Source: CBDIHH01 sp965279095
Lineage (GTDB): Bacteria > Pseudomonadota > Alphaproteobacteria > Caulobacterales > Caulobacteraceae
Length of the DNA stretch: 64,000 nt
NCBI GenBank assembly: GCA_965279095.1
Contig: CBDIHH010000004.1
Span: 1-64,000 of the forward strand
Direction of reading: 5' to 3'
Both the position numbers and the translations under genes were made by a program. The notes below the pieces were generated by a model. It worked only from the letters and a program-made list of their open reading frames with translations. It had not been told where the DNA came from and ran no database searches. Each line of letters begins with the position of its first letter. Within the stretch, counting starts at the first letter, position 1. Below are positions 53,843 to 61,704 of the stretch, piece after piece.

Positions 53843-55555
53843 TTATTCGCCCTTGGCCTTCTCGCGCAGGGCGGCGCCGAGGATGTCGCCCAGGGACGCG
53901 CCGCTGTCGGACGAGCCGAACTGTTCGATCGCTTCCTTTTCCTCGGCCATCTCCAGGGCCTTGACCGACAGGGACAGGCGACGGGTCGCCTTGTCCACGG
54001 CGGTGACCTGGGCGTCGAGGCGATCGCCGACCGCATAGCGCTCGGGGCGCTGTTCGGCCCGGTCGCGCGACAGGTCGCTCTTGCGGATGAAGGCCGAGAC
54101 CGGCGCGGCGTCTTCGCCGAACTTCACCTCGATGCCGCCCGAGGTGATCTCGGTGACGGTGACGGTGAGGGTCTGGCCCTTGCGGTAGGTGTCTCCGGCG
54201 ATCGGATCGCCAGCCAGCTGCTTGATGCCCAGGCTGATGCGTTCCTTCTCGACGTCGACGTCGAGCACCTTGGCCTTGACCATGTCGCCCTTCTTGAAGC
54301 GGGTGACCGCCTCTTCGCCGGGCGCGTTCCAGTCGATGTCGGACAGGTGCACCATGCCGTCGATGTCGTTGTCGAGGCCGATGAACAGGCCGAACTCGGT
54401 GGTGTTCTTGACCTCGCCCTCGACGGTCGAGCCGACGGGGTGTTCCGCGATGAAGGCGTCCCAGGGGTTGTCCATGGCCTGCTTGAGGCCGAGGGAGACG
54501 CGGCGCTTGGAGGCGTCGACGTCCAGGACGACCACATCCACTTCCTGAGAGGTGGAGACGATCTTGCCCGGGTGGACGTTCTTCTTGGTCCAGGACATTT
54601 CCGACACGTGGACCAGGCCCTCGACCCCGGCTTCCAGCTCCACGAAGGCGCCGTAGTCGGTGATGTTGGTGATCCGGCCGGTGAACTTGGCGCCCACCGG
54701 ATACTTGGCTTCCACGCCGTCCCAGGGGTCGGACTGCAGCTGCTTCATGCCGAGGGAGATGCGCTGGGTGTCGGGGTTGATCTTGACGATCTGCACCTTC
54801 ACCGTGTCGCCCACGGCCAGGACCTGGCTGGGGTGCGAGACACGCTTCCAGCTCATGTCGGTGACATGCAGCAGGCCGTCGATGCCGCCCAGGTCCACGA
54901 ACGCGCCGTAGTCGGTGATGTTCTTGACCACGCCTTCGCGCACTTCACCCTCTTGCAGCTGGCTGACCAGCTCGGTGCGTTGCTCGGCGCGGGCCTCTTC
55001 CAGGATGGCGCGGCGCGAGACGACGATATTGCCGCGCGGACGGTCCATCTTGAGGATGGCGAAGGGCTGTTCCTTGCCCATGAGCGGGCCGACGTCGCGC
55101 ACGGGGCGGATGTCCACCTGCGAGCCGGGCAGGAAGGCGGACGCGCCGCCGAGGTCGACGGTGAAGCCGCCCTTGACCCGGCCGACGATCGAGCCGTTGA
55201 CCGGCTCGTTCTTGGCGAACACCACTTCCAGGCGGGTCCAGGCTTCCTCGCGGCGGGCCTTCTCACGGCTGAGGACGGCTTCGCCCAAGGCGTTCTCGAC
55301 GCGCTCAAGGTAGACGTCGACGATGTCGCCGACCTTGACCGGGACCTTGCTCTCTTCTTCGCCGACGCCGAATTCCTTCAGCGACACGCGGCCTTCGGTC
55401 TTCAGACCGACGTCGACGATGGCGAAGTCTTTCTCGATGCCGACCACGGTGCCTTGCACCACCGAGCCTTCGACGAAGTCCCGGCCGCCGAGCGCTTCAT
55501 CGAGAAGGGCGGCGAAATCGTCCCGCGACGGGGACATGCTCATATCATCAGCCAT
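53843..55555 (-). CDS. rpsA: 30S ribosomal protein S1
   Basis: This 570-residue protein is built of six S1 RNA-binding repeats. Recognisable repeat cores include VKNITDYGAFVDLGGIDGLLHVTDMSW, ITNITDYGAFVELEAGVEGLVHVSEMSW and VKNTTEFGLFIGLDNDIDGMVHLSDIDW (each quoted only in part for length). S1 docks mRNA on the small subunit. The N-terminus MADDMSMSPSRDDFAALLDEAL matches alphaproteobacterial S1 proteins. No Shine-Dalgarno sequence is seen before the ATG, as is usual for rpsA, whose mRNA is autoregulated through its leader. It is terminated by the hairpin at 53779-53813; cmk is upstream on the same strand. Confidence 0.98.
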   Translation of the reverse strand: MADDMSMSPSRDDFAALLDEALGGRDFVEGSVVQGTVVGIEKDFAIVDVGLKTEGRVSLKEFGVGEEESKVPVKVGDIVDVYLERVENALGEAVLSREKARREEAWTRLEVVFAKNEPVNGSIVGRVKGGFTVDLGGASAFLPGSQVDIRPVRDVGPLMGKEQPFAILKMDRPRGNIVVSRRAILEEARAEQRTELVSQLQEGEVREGVVKNITDYGAFVDLGGIDGLLHVTDMSWKRVSHPSQVLAVGDTVKVQIVKINPDTQRISLGMKQLQSDPWDGVEAKYPVGAKFTGRITNITDYGAFVELEAGVEGLVHVSEMSWTKKNVHPGKIVSTSQEVDVVVLDVDASKRRVSLGLKQAMDNPWDAFIAEHPVGSTVEGEVKNTTEFGLFIGLDNDIDGMVHLSDIDWNAPGEEAVTRFKKGDMVKAKVLDVDVEKERISLGIKQLAGDPIAGDTYRKGQTLTVTVTEITSGGIEVKFGEDAAPVSAFIRKSDLSRDRAEQRPERYAVGDRLDAQVTAVDKATRRLSLSVKALEMAEEKEAIEQFGSSDSGASLGDILGAALREKAKGE

Positions 55556-55711
55556 GTAGGGTGTTCAGATCTCTGGGGTTGGAGTGAACGCCTCGCCGGG
55601 CCACGCGCAGTGGCCGCCAGAGAGACGGTTGGAGTTTTTCCGGTGGTCGCCGAAGGGCGCGCTCGTGAGCGCTCCAGATGACCCGCGGCGATCGAGGGCG
55701 GCGCGTTTGGT

Positions 55712-56353
55712 TTAGCCCCTGAGGAGGGCGCGCGCCGTCTCGACGATGCGGCGGGCCGCATCAGCGGCTTCGTCTATACCCAGATCGGTGGTGTCGAGCA
55801 AGACGGCGTCGGCGGCCTGGACCAGGGGCGCGTCCGAGCGGCTGCTGTCGCGGGCGTCGCGCCGGCGGATATCCTCCAGCACCGCCTCATAGGCCACATC
55901 CTCGCCGCGTCCGGTCAGTTGCAGCCAGCGGCGGCGGGCGCGGGTCTCGGGGGCGGCGGTGACGAACAGCTTGGCTCCCGCGTGGGGCGCGATCACCGTG
56001 CCGATGTCGCGCCCGTCCAGCACCGCGCCCCCGGGGCGGGCGGCGAAGTCGCGCTGCAGGTGAAGCAGGGCCCGGCGCACCCCCGGATGGGCCGCCGCCT
56101 GGCTGGCCGCCTCGCCGACGGCGCCCGAGCGGATGGCCTCGGCGTCGATGGCCTCCAGGTCCAGGGTCAGGGCCGCCGCCTCGGCCGCGGCGGCGTCGGC
56201 CGGGTCGCGTCCGGCGCCGAGCAGCAGGGCGCCCACCGCGCGGTAGAGGCTCCCGGTGTCGAGATAGGGCAGGGCGAAGCGGTCGGCCAGGCCCTGGGCG
56301 ATGGTCCCCTTGCCAGACGCGGCGGGTCCGTCGACGGCTATGATCAGGGGCAT
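55712..56353 (-). CDS. cmk: Cytidylate kinase
   Basis: This 213-residue P-loop kinase phosphorylates CMP and dCMP. The nucleotide loop DGPAASGKGTIAQGLA (residues 8-23), the YLDTGSLYRAVG CMP-binding segment, DGRDIGTVIAPHAGAKLFVTA and RDARDSSRSDAPLVQAADAVLLDTT (in parts) match the family throughout. The ATG at 56353 is used; a longer frame has no ribosome site. cmk followed by rpsA is a conserved bacterial pair. The 316-bp gap upstream is occupied by palindromic repeats, so aroA, often next to cmk in Alphaproteobacteria, is not adjacent here. Confidence 0.97.
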   Translation of the reverse strand: MPLIIAVDGPAASGKGTIAQGLADRFALPYLDTGSLYRAVGALLLGAGRDPADAAAAEAAALTLDLEAIDAEAIRSGAVGEAASQAAAHPGVRRALLHLQRDFAARPGGAVLDGRDIGTVIAPHAGAKLFVTAAPETRARRRWLQLTGRGEDVAYEAVLEDIRRRDARDSSRSDAPLVQAADAVLLDTTDLGIDEAADAARRIVETARALLRG

Positions 56354-56407
56354 GGTCAGGGGGCTCTCGGCAGGATGGCGGTGACGGCGGCCGACGCGTG
56401 GTTTGGC

Positions 56408-56572
56408 TTGCATAAGCCCTCCCCCTCGATGGGGGAGGGTTGGGTGGGGGTGCGCGCGGGAGGATGACGGGTCGGCGCTGGAGGCGGCGCCGCCTCGTGC
56501 GCTTTTCCGGACGCGCCGGCGAGATCACCCTCATCCCCAACCCTTCTCCCATCGAGGGAGAAGGGAGATTTC
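56408..56572. repeat. Intergenic palindromic repeat, family 3
   Basis: Left arm CCCTCCCCCTCGATGGGGGAGG (56409-56430 area) and right arm CTTCTCCCATCGAGGGAGAAGG (56541-56562 area) are each palindromic around the sequence CATCGA/TCGATG. The tails GGTTGGGTGGGGGTG and CACCCTCATCCCCAACC pair with each other across about 90 bp. It fills most of the cmk-TIGR02300 gap; no gene is seen there. Confidence 0.65.
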
Positions 56573-56669
56573 TTGCTGGTCATCCGCCTGTCCTGAGGGA
56601 TGACCTTTTGACAGCGGCCCCCGTGCGTGGCAAGTCACGCGCCGTTTTCCCCCATCCCAGAGGCTTGCA

Positions 56670-57143
56670 TTGGCCAATCCCGAACTCGGTTCCAAGCAGA
56701 TCTGTCCGACCTGTCAGGCTAAGTTCTACGACCTCGGCCGTCGCCCGGCCGTCTGCCCCAAGTGCGGCGCCTCCTTCGATCCCGAAGAGGCCGTGCGCAG
56801 CCGTCGCATGCGCGCCCGCACCGTGGTGCCCGACTATGAGGCCGACGAAGAGAAGGAAGTGAAGCCGAAGGACGAGGAGGCCGAGGGCTTCGAGGAAGAG
56901 GCGGACGAGACGCCGGAGATCGACCAGGCGGTCGAGGCCGACGTCATCGAGACCGACGACGATTCCGACGACTCCGCCCCGGTGGCCCCGCCCAGCGAGG
57001 ATCTCGGCGTCGACTTCGCCGAGGACGAGGAGCTGGCCGAGGACGACGACGAGGCCGTGCCCTTCATCGAGGACGAGGACGAAGACTTCCCCGAGGACGA
57101 AATCGAGGGTCTCCCGGAGGAGGGTGACGCCGAGGATCGCTAG
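56670..57143 (+). CDS. TIGR02300 family protein (zinc-ribbon with acidic tail)
   Basis: This 157-residue protein starts with TTG at 56670 (AGAGG lies 7 bases upstream). Its N-terminus ANPELGSKQICPTCQAKFYDL matches the TIGR02300 start. Two C-x2-C pairs (CPTC near 13-16 and CPKC near 31-34) form a zinc ribbon. The rest is extremely acidic (runs of E and D, for example EDEELAEDDDEAV), with only short Pro breaks. The family is confined to Alphaproteobacteria and has no known function; a nucleic-acid or chaperone role is sometimes guessed. Placement directly before tRNA-Ala is conserved in the order. Confidence 0.88.
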   Translation: MANPELGSKQICPTCQAKFYDLGRRPAVCPKCGASFDPEEAVRSRRMRARTVVPDYEADEEKEVKPKDEEAEGFEEEADETPEIDQAVEADVIETDDDSDDSAPVAPPSEDLGVDFAEDEELAEDDDEAVPFIEDEDEDFPEDEIEGLPEEGDAEDR

Positions 57144-57310
57144 CCCCTGGCCGGGCCCCGTCGCCGCGCGGCGGGGCTCCCGGCGAGGGACTGAAAAAAC
57201 CCTGGCGGCAGGCCTTGATCGGCCCGCCCATTCCGCCTAGGTTCCGCCGCCTTGCGGGAGGCCGCCTCGCCCCCCGCAAACCCGAGACCCGGCTCTGTCT
57301 TCCGGGGATT

Positions 57311-57386
57311 GGGGCTATAGCTCAGTTGGTAGAGCGCTTGAATGGCATTCAAGAGGTCAGCGGTTCGACTCCGCTTAGCTCCACCA
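57311..57386 (+). tRNA. tRNA-Ala (GGC)
   Basis: This is a 76-base tRNA with acceptor stem GGGGCTA/TAGCTCC (one G-U pair), D-arm GCTC-AGTTGGTA-GAGC, anticodon stem CTTGA/TCAAG with loop ATGGCAT giving anticodon GGC, T-arm AGCGG-TTCGACT-CCGCT, and encoded CCA. It is downstream of the TIGR02300 gene and followed at once by a terminator. Confidence 0.97.
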
Positions 57387-57389
57387 TGG

Positions 57390-57424
57390 AGGCCCGCAGC
57401 TAACGCTGCGGGCCTTCGCCTTTT
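57390..57424 (+). terminator. Intrinsic terminator after tRNA-Ala
   Basis: A ten-base perfect hairpin GGCCCGCAGC-TAAC-GCTGCGGGCC (57391-57414) is followed by TTCGCCTTTT. It lies 4 bases past the CCA end of tRNA-Ala. Confidence 0.85.
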
Positions 57425-57504
57425 GGGGCTTTGACCGACGGCGGTCCCGGGCGCAGGGTCGGGGCCGAGGGGGCCTGCCTCCTGAAGGATCCTGCGAAAG
57501 CCCC

Positions 57505-57918
57505 GTGAAAATCACCCTTGCCGGCGCGATCTACTGTCTCGTCGTCTTCATCGGCGCCTTCGCGGCGGGGGTCGTCCGGGTGATGGTGATCGCCCCGCGC
57601 ATCGGCGAGGTTGGCGCGGTGCTGCTGGAGGCGCCGATCGTTCTCGCCCTCAGCTGGTTGGTCTGCGGCGCTGTGACCCGCCGCCTGTCGATCTCGCCGA
57701 GGGCGCGGGACCGCTTGGCGATGGGGCTGGTGGCCTTCGGGCTGCTGATGGCGGCCGAGGCGGGGCTGGCGGTGCTGGCGTTCGGCCAGTCGCTGCAGGC
57801 CTATGGCGTGACGATGGCCCGGCCGGCGGGCGCCATCGGTCTGGCGGCCCAGCTCGGCTTCGCGGCGATCCCGTGGGTCCGCGGCGCCCTTGAGCGGCGC
57901 TCAGGCACGGCGGTCTGA
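57505..57918 (+). CDS. Four-helix membrane protein of unknown function
   Basis: This 137-residue integral membrane protein has about four helices: GAIYCLVVFIGAFAAGVVRVMVI, VGAVLLEAPIVLALSWLVCGAV, LAMGLVAFGLLMAAEAGLAVLAF and PAGAIGLAAQLGFAAIPWV. A basic loop ARDRLA lies between helices two and three. The GTG start at 57505 has only a weak ribosome site. No family is recognised beyond small alphaproteobacterial membrane proteins with the motif R-x-M-V-I-x-P-R-I-G. It is followed by the repeat-bounded non-coding element. Confidence 0.65.
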   Translation: MKITLAGAIYCLVVFIGAFAAGVVRVMVIAPRIGEVGAVLLEAPIVLALSWLVCGAVTRRLSISPRARDRLAMGLVAFGLLMAAEAGLAVLAFGQSLQAYGVTMARPAGAIGLAAQLGFAAIPWVRGALERRSGTAV

Positions 57919-57960
57919 CGGCCGGTCTCGCCGACGTTACTCACCCCCTGACTTTGGACG

Positions 57961-58534
57961 TCATCAAGTCAGTTCTGGCAGAGCGTGCTGTTCGCGCAGG
58001 AGCGCGCCCCAGGATGACGGCCATTGGGAGGGAGATGCTCATAGCCGGGACAACGGGGTGAGTGGCGCGACTCTATGTCAATAACTCCCGCTCCAAAAAG
58101 GGTCGTCATCCTTGCGCGATGCGCAGCATCGACGCGAGGAGCCAGCAGCGAAGACCTTGCAGTGTGGCGCGGACAGGGTGGAGCTGCTGGGTCCTGGATG
58201 AGTCCGCGGAGCCTGTCCTCGGGTCGGCCTTTAGCCGGACCCGGGGGCGGCTCTACAGGATGACGGCTGAGGTTAGGGCGGCGTTCGGAAAGCGCCGTTC
58301 GATCGCGTGGTGGAAGTGTGGTTCGGGCGGCGGCCGGGTCAAGGCCGCGCCTTTGGCGCGCCGCGGAGCGGGGGCCCTGCGGGCCCGCCTTGACGCGGTC
58401 GCCTGGTCCGAACCGATGCTCCGCCATGCGAACGATGGCGGGGTGTGCGGTGGGGGGCGTGCGTCCCCTTGCGGTCGTCATCCTGGGGCGCGCTCCTGCG
58501 CGAACAGCACGCTCTGCCAGAACTGACTTTGATG
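57961..58534. repeat. 574-bp non-coding element bounded by long inverted repeats
   Basis: The first 59 bases (57961-58019) and the last 59 (58476-58534) are inverted copies of each other, with 54 consecutive identical bases before a single extra T. Between them lie a family 1 palindrome (58105-58266) and a long repeat shared with 50154-50416 that includes the 57-bp hairpin. There is no credible ORF inside and no clear target duplication. It may be a MITE-like element or a stack of REP-type repeats. Confidence 0.75.
58338..58394. repeat. 57-bp hairpin repeat GTCAAGG...CCTTGAC, copy C
   Basis: GTCAAGG (58338-58344) and CCTTGAC (58388-58394) bound a 43-bp interior in the same direction as copy A and flipped relative to copy B. 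The flanking 55 bp on the left and 75 bp on the right are almost the same as around copy B. Confidence 0.8.
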
Positions 58535-58579
58535 ATGATTTATCTTGATCGGCGGGGCCGGAGGGCGCCGCGCCCCGCC

Positions 58580-59260
58580 CTAGACCTCCGCCCAGCGCCG
58601 CAGGAGGTTGTGGTAGACGCCGGCCAGGGACAGGGCGGCGGGGTGGTCGTCGCCCAGCGCCAGGCGCGTGTCGATGATGGCCCGGTCGAGGTCGTGCAGC
58701 AGCGCCCGGTCGGCGTCGGCGCGGACCATGGACTGCACCCAGAAGAACGAGGCCCAGCGGGCGCCGCGGGTGACCGGCTCGACCCGGTGCTGGCTGGAGG
58801 CCGGATAGACGATCAGATCCCCGGCCGGCAGCTTGACCGCGTGCTCGCCGTAGGTGTCCTCGATCACCAGCTCGCCGCCGTCGTAGTCGTCGGGCTCGCT
58901 CAGGAACAGGGTGCAGGAGAGGTCGGTGCGGATGCGGCCGCCGCCCAGGGCGATGCGCACCGCGTTGTCGATATGGGCGCCGAACCCCATGCCTGTGTCA
59001 TAGCGGTTGAACAGGGGCGGAAAGACCCGCGACGGCAGGGCCGCCGAGACGAAGGCGGGGCTGTGGTTCAGGGCCTGCAGGATCGTGGCGCCCAGGGCCC
59101 GGGCGACGGGATCGTCCTCGGCCAGCTGCAGGTTATGCTTGGCCCGGGCCGACATCTGCCCCGAGGTGGCGTTGCCGTCCGCCCAGGGGGCCGCTTCCAG
59201 CGCCTGGCGGCACTGGAGGACCTGGTCGGGGCCGAGGAGCTGGGCGATGCGGACGAGCAT
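58580..59260 (-). CDS. piuC: Fe(II)/2-oxoglutarate-dependent PKHD-type hydroxylase (PiuC/YbiX)
   Basis: This 226-residue prolyl-4-hydroxylase-like dioxygenase has the iron facial triad H-x-D (GFGAHIDNAVR) and the distal H in SSQHRVEPVTRGARWASFFWVQS, where the following R binds 2-oxoglutarate. LFNRYDTGMGFG and YDGGELVIEDTYGEHAVKL are typical of the family. PiuC/YbiX genes lie beside TonB-dependent catecholate siderophore receptors and are iron-regulated; their substrate is still unclear. Here the receptor gene lies directly upstream with a 12-base gap, so the two form an operon. A conserved C-terminal helix (LAGVYHNLLRRWAEV) completes the protein. Confidence 0.93.
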   Translation of the reverse strand: MLVRIAQLLGPDQVLQCRQALEAAPWADGNATSGQMSARAKHNLQLAEDDPVARALGATILQALNHSPAFVSAALPSRVFPPLFNRYDTGMGFGAHIDNAVRIALGGGRIRTDLSCTLFLSEPDDYDGGELVIEDTYGEHAVKLPAGDLIVYPASSQHRVEPVTRGARWASFFWVQSMVRADADRALLHDLDRAIIDTRLALGDDHPAALSLAGVYHNLLRRWAEV

Positions 59261-59272
59261 CGGGCAGTCTTA

Positions 59273-61594
59273 TCAGAAACTGTAGCTGGCGCTCAGCAGG
59301 GCCGTGCGGCCCGGGGCGATCTGGACCATGTGGGTCTGGAAGGGCCGCAGGGCGTAGCGCTCGTCGGTGAGGTTCTGCACGTTCAGCTGCAGGGTGACGC
59401 GGTCGTTGATCCGGTAGCCGGCCATGGCGTCGAAGGCCCAGTAGGCGTCCACCCGGCGGGTGTTGGCGGGATCGCCGAAGCGCTCCGACATATATTGGGC
59501 GCTGCCGCCGAGGGTGAGGGCCTCGGTGACCTTGTAGCTGGTGGTCAGGGTCAGGGAGACGTCCGGGGTGTTGGGCAGGGCCTTGCCGGTGTTGGGCGAG
59601 GCGATGCGCACGGGCGCCGCCGCCGTGCCGCCGGTGGCGAAGCCGCCGTCTACCGTCTTGCCGTCCAGCAGGCTGAGGCCGCCGAACAGGCCCCAGCGCG
59701 AGGTCAGCTGGCCCGATACGCTAAGCTCGAAGCCGTCCACCCGGGTCTCGCCCAGCAGCGAGGTGCCGCCGAAGGCGTCGACGACGCGGGCGTTGGTCTT
59801 CTCGACCCGGAAGGCGGCGACGTTGATGGCCAGGCCGCCGTCGAACACCAGCCACTTGGCGCCGATCTCCAGGCTGCGGTTCTCCTCGGGGTCCAGGGCC
59901 TGAGTGGCCACGGTGACCACCGAGGCGTCGCCGGCGCCCTCGCCGGACGGGTTCGAGGAGGTGGCGTAGGAGGCGTAGATCGTGCCGTTGGCGTCCGGCT
60001 TGTAGACCAGCCCGACCTGGTAGTTGACGAAGTCGGTCTTGTTGGCCGCCGGGACGGCCGGGGCCAGCAGGATGTAGGGCGCGGCGGCGGTGGCCGTGGC
60101 GGTGACCCCTGTCGCCCGGGTGTCGAACCGGTCGTAGCGCAGGCCGAGGTTCAGCGACCAGCGGGCGTTGAAGTCGATGGTGTCGAACACATAGATCCCG
60201 CCGCTTTTCGTCACCGTGTCCACATAGGCCGGCGAGCGCGCGACGGTCCCGATCCAGGGGTCGTCGGGATTGGGCCCACCGAGGGTGGTGCAGTTGTAGC
60301 CGAAGGCGGCGCCGAGCTTGGACGCGTTGCAGGCGCCCGCGGTGGAGATGTTGTTGGCGGCGCTCACCGGCGCCATGCCCGCCACCTGGGGCAGGCCGGG
60401 GCCCGAGACCAGATAGCCCTGGTTGTGGGTCTCCTCGCGGGAGATCTCCAGTCCCATCAGCAAGGTGTGCTTGACCGCCCCGGTCATGGCTGTCCCGCGC
60501 AGGTTGGTGACATTGACCACCGCCTCGGTCTCGACGTTGCGGTTCTTGGACGAGCGGAAGACGTAGCCGTTGACGACATTGCCGCGGGTGTCGTCGGGGT
60601 TGGTGACCACCTGGTCGTAGTGGTTCTTGCCGTAGCGGGTGTCGTTGCTGAGGGTCCAGCCGGGGGTGAGGTCGCGCTCTAGCGCCAGGGTGGTGACGTC
60701 CGAGGTGGTCTTGCGGTAATCGCGCTTGGTCAGGCCCCAGAAGGTGTTGTCGTAGCCGACCACCGGCTTGAGGGTGACCGTGTCATAGGGCAGGCCGTAG
60801 TCGGGCAGCTCGTCTGTGGACAGGTGGTAGTAGCTGAGGGTGGCGCGGGTCGGTCCGCCCATCCCGACCATGATCGACGGCGCCACGCCCCAGCGGTCGC
60901 CGTTCACGGCGTCGCGGCCCGCCACCTCGTTCTCGTGACCCATCAGGTTCAGCCGCACCGCCACGCTGTCGGAGAGGGCGTGGTTGGCGTCCAGCGTCAG
61001 CCGGTGGGTCTGGTCCGTGCCCACCGTCGCGCCCAGGTTGGCGAAGTCGCCGGCCTTGGGGGTCTTGGTGACGATGTTGATGCTGCCGCCGGTGGCGCCG
61101 CGGCCGGTATAGGCCGAGCCGGGGCCCTTGATGACCTCGACGCTCTCGATGGCGAACACCTCGCGCGATCCCGTGCCGGAGTCGCGGATGCCGTCGACAA
61201 AGATGTCGTTGGTGGAGTCGATGCCGCGGATGATCGGGCGGTCACCCGCCGAGGTGCCGCCCTCGCCCGAGGCGAAGGTGATGCCGGGCACCGTGCGCAA
61301 CACGTCCGCCAGGGTGTTGAGCCCCGAATCGCGGATCAGGGACTGGGGAATGACGGTGACGCTCTTGGGGGTGTTCAGCACCGGCGCGGTCAGCCGGGCC
61401 GGGCGCGCGGCCTGGGCATGGACGTCCACAGCTTCCACGGCGGGGGCGGCCGCCGCCAGGGCCGTGGCGGCATAGGCGGCGTCGGCCGGCTCGGCGTGGG
61501 CGGCGGCGACCGGCGCCAGGCTGCCCAGCAGGAAGCTCGCCGTGGTCATCGCCTGTCCGGCGCTGATCGCCCTGGAAACTCGCCGCGTCGTCAT
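59273..61594 (-). CDS. TonB-dependent siderophore receptor, Fiu/PiuA-like
   Basis: This 773-residue outer-membrane receptor has a signal peptide (ending near AHAEPADA) and a plug domain (VLNTPKSVTVIPQSLIRDSGLNTLADVLRTVPGITFASGEGGTS, in parts, with GDRPIIRGID). A 22-strand barrel ending in the aromatic C-terminus ASYSF and the siderophore-receptor signature VIKGPGSAYTGRGATGGSINIVTK follow. The pairing with PiuC indicates a catecholate-type xenosiderophore receptor of the kind that also admits siderophore-linked beta-lactams. A Fur-like box lies 64-80 bp upstream. A two-cysteine extracellular loop (ACNASKLGAAFGYNC) is visible. Confidence 0.93.
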   Translation of the reverse strand: MTTRRVSRAISAGQAMTTASFLLGSLAPVAAAHAEPADAAYAATALAAAAPAVEAVDVHAQAARPARLTAPVLNTPKSVTVIPQSLIRDSGLNTLADVLRTVPGITFASGEGGTSAGDRPIIRGIDSTNDIFVDGIRDSGTGSREVFAIESVEVIKGPGSAYTGRGATGGSINIVTKTPKAGDFANLGATVGTDQTHRLTLDANHALSDSVAVRLNLMGHENEVAGRDAVNGDRWGVAPSIMVGMGGPTRATLSYYHLSTDELPDYGLPYDTVTLKPVVGYDNTFWGLTKRDYRKTTSDVTTLALERDLTPGWTLSNDTRYGKNHYDQVVTNPDDTRGNVVNGYVFRSSKNRNVETEAVVNVTNLRGTAMTGAVKHTLLMGLEISREETHNQGYLVSGPGLPQVAGMAPVSAANNISTAGACNASKLGAAFGYNCTTLGGPNPDDPWIGTVARSPAYVDTVTKSGGIYVFDTIDFNARWSLNLGLRYDRFDTRATGVTATATAAAPYILLAPAVPAANKTDFVNYQVGLVYKPDANGTIYASYATSSNPSGEGAGDASVVTVATQALDPEENRSLEIGAKWLVFDGGLAINVAAFRVEKTNARVVDAFGGTSLLGETRVDGFELSVSGQLTSRWGLFGGLSLLDGKTVDGGFATGGTAAAPVRIASPNTGKALPNTPDVSLTLTTSYKVTEALTLGGSAQYMSERFGDPANTRRVDAYWAFDAMAGYRINDRVTLQLNVQNLTDERYALRPFQTHMVQIAPGRTALLSASYSF

Positions 61595-61657
61595 GGTCGC
61601 CCCACTTGCAGTTGCGAGGCGTTCTTATTCTCAGCGTAGCCATGGGCGCAAGCGCTT

Positions 61658-61674
61658 TTGCGAATTACTCGCAA
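61658..61674. promoter_or_regulatory. Fur-like iron box upstream of the receptor gene
   Basis: TTGCGAATTACTCGCAA is an 8-1-8 inverted repeat with a single mismatch to TTGCGAAT-N-ATTCGCAA, the form of Fur site common in Alphaproteobacteria. It lies 64 bp before the receptor ATG. A further GAGAATAAGAA (61622-61632 on the minus strand) may be a second half site nearer the gene. Confidence 0.6.
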
Positions 61675-61704
61675 CAATCCCGCGCCACACGAAACTCCGT
61701 CGGC

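Noticed and set aside
57961..58534. Insertion sequence
   Set aside because: Long inverted ends exist, but no transposase frame lies between them and no target duplication is seen, so only a repeat is reported.
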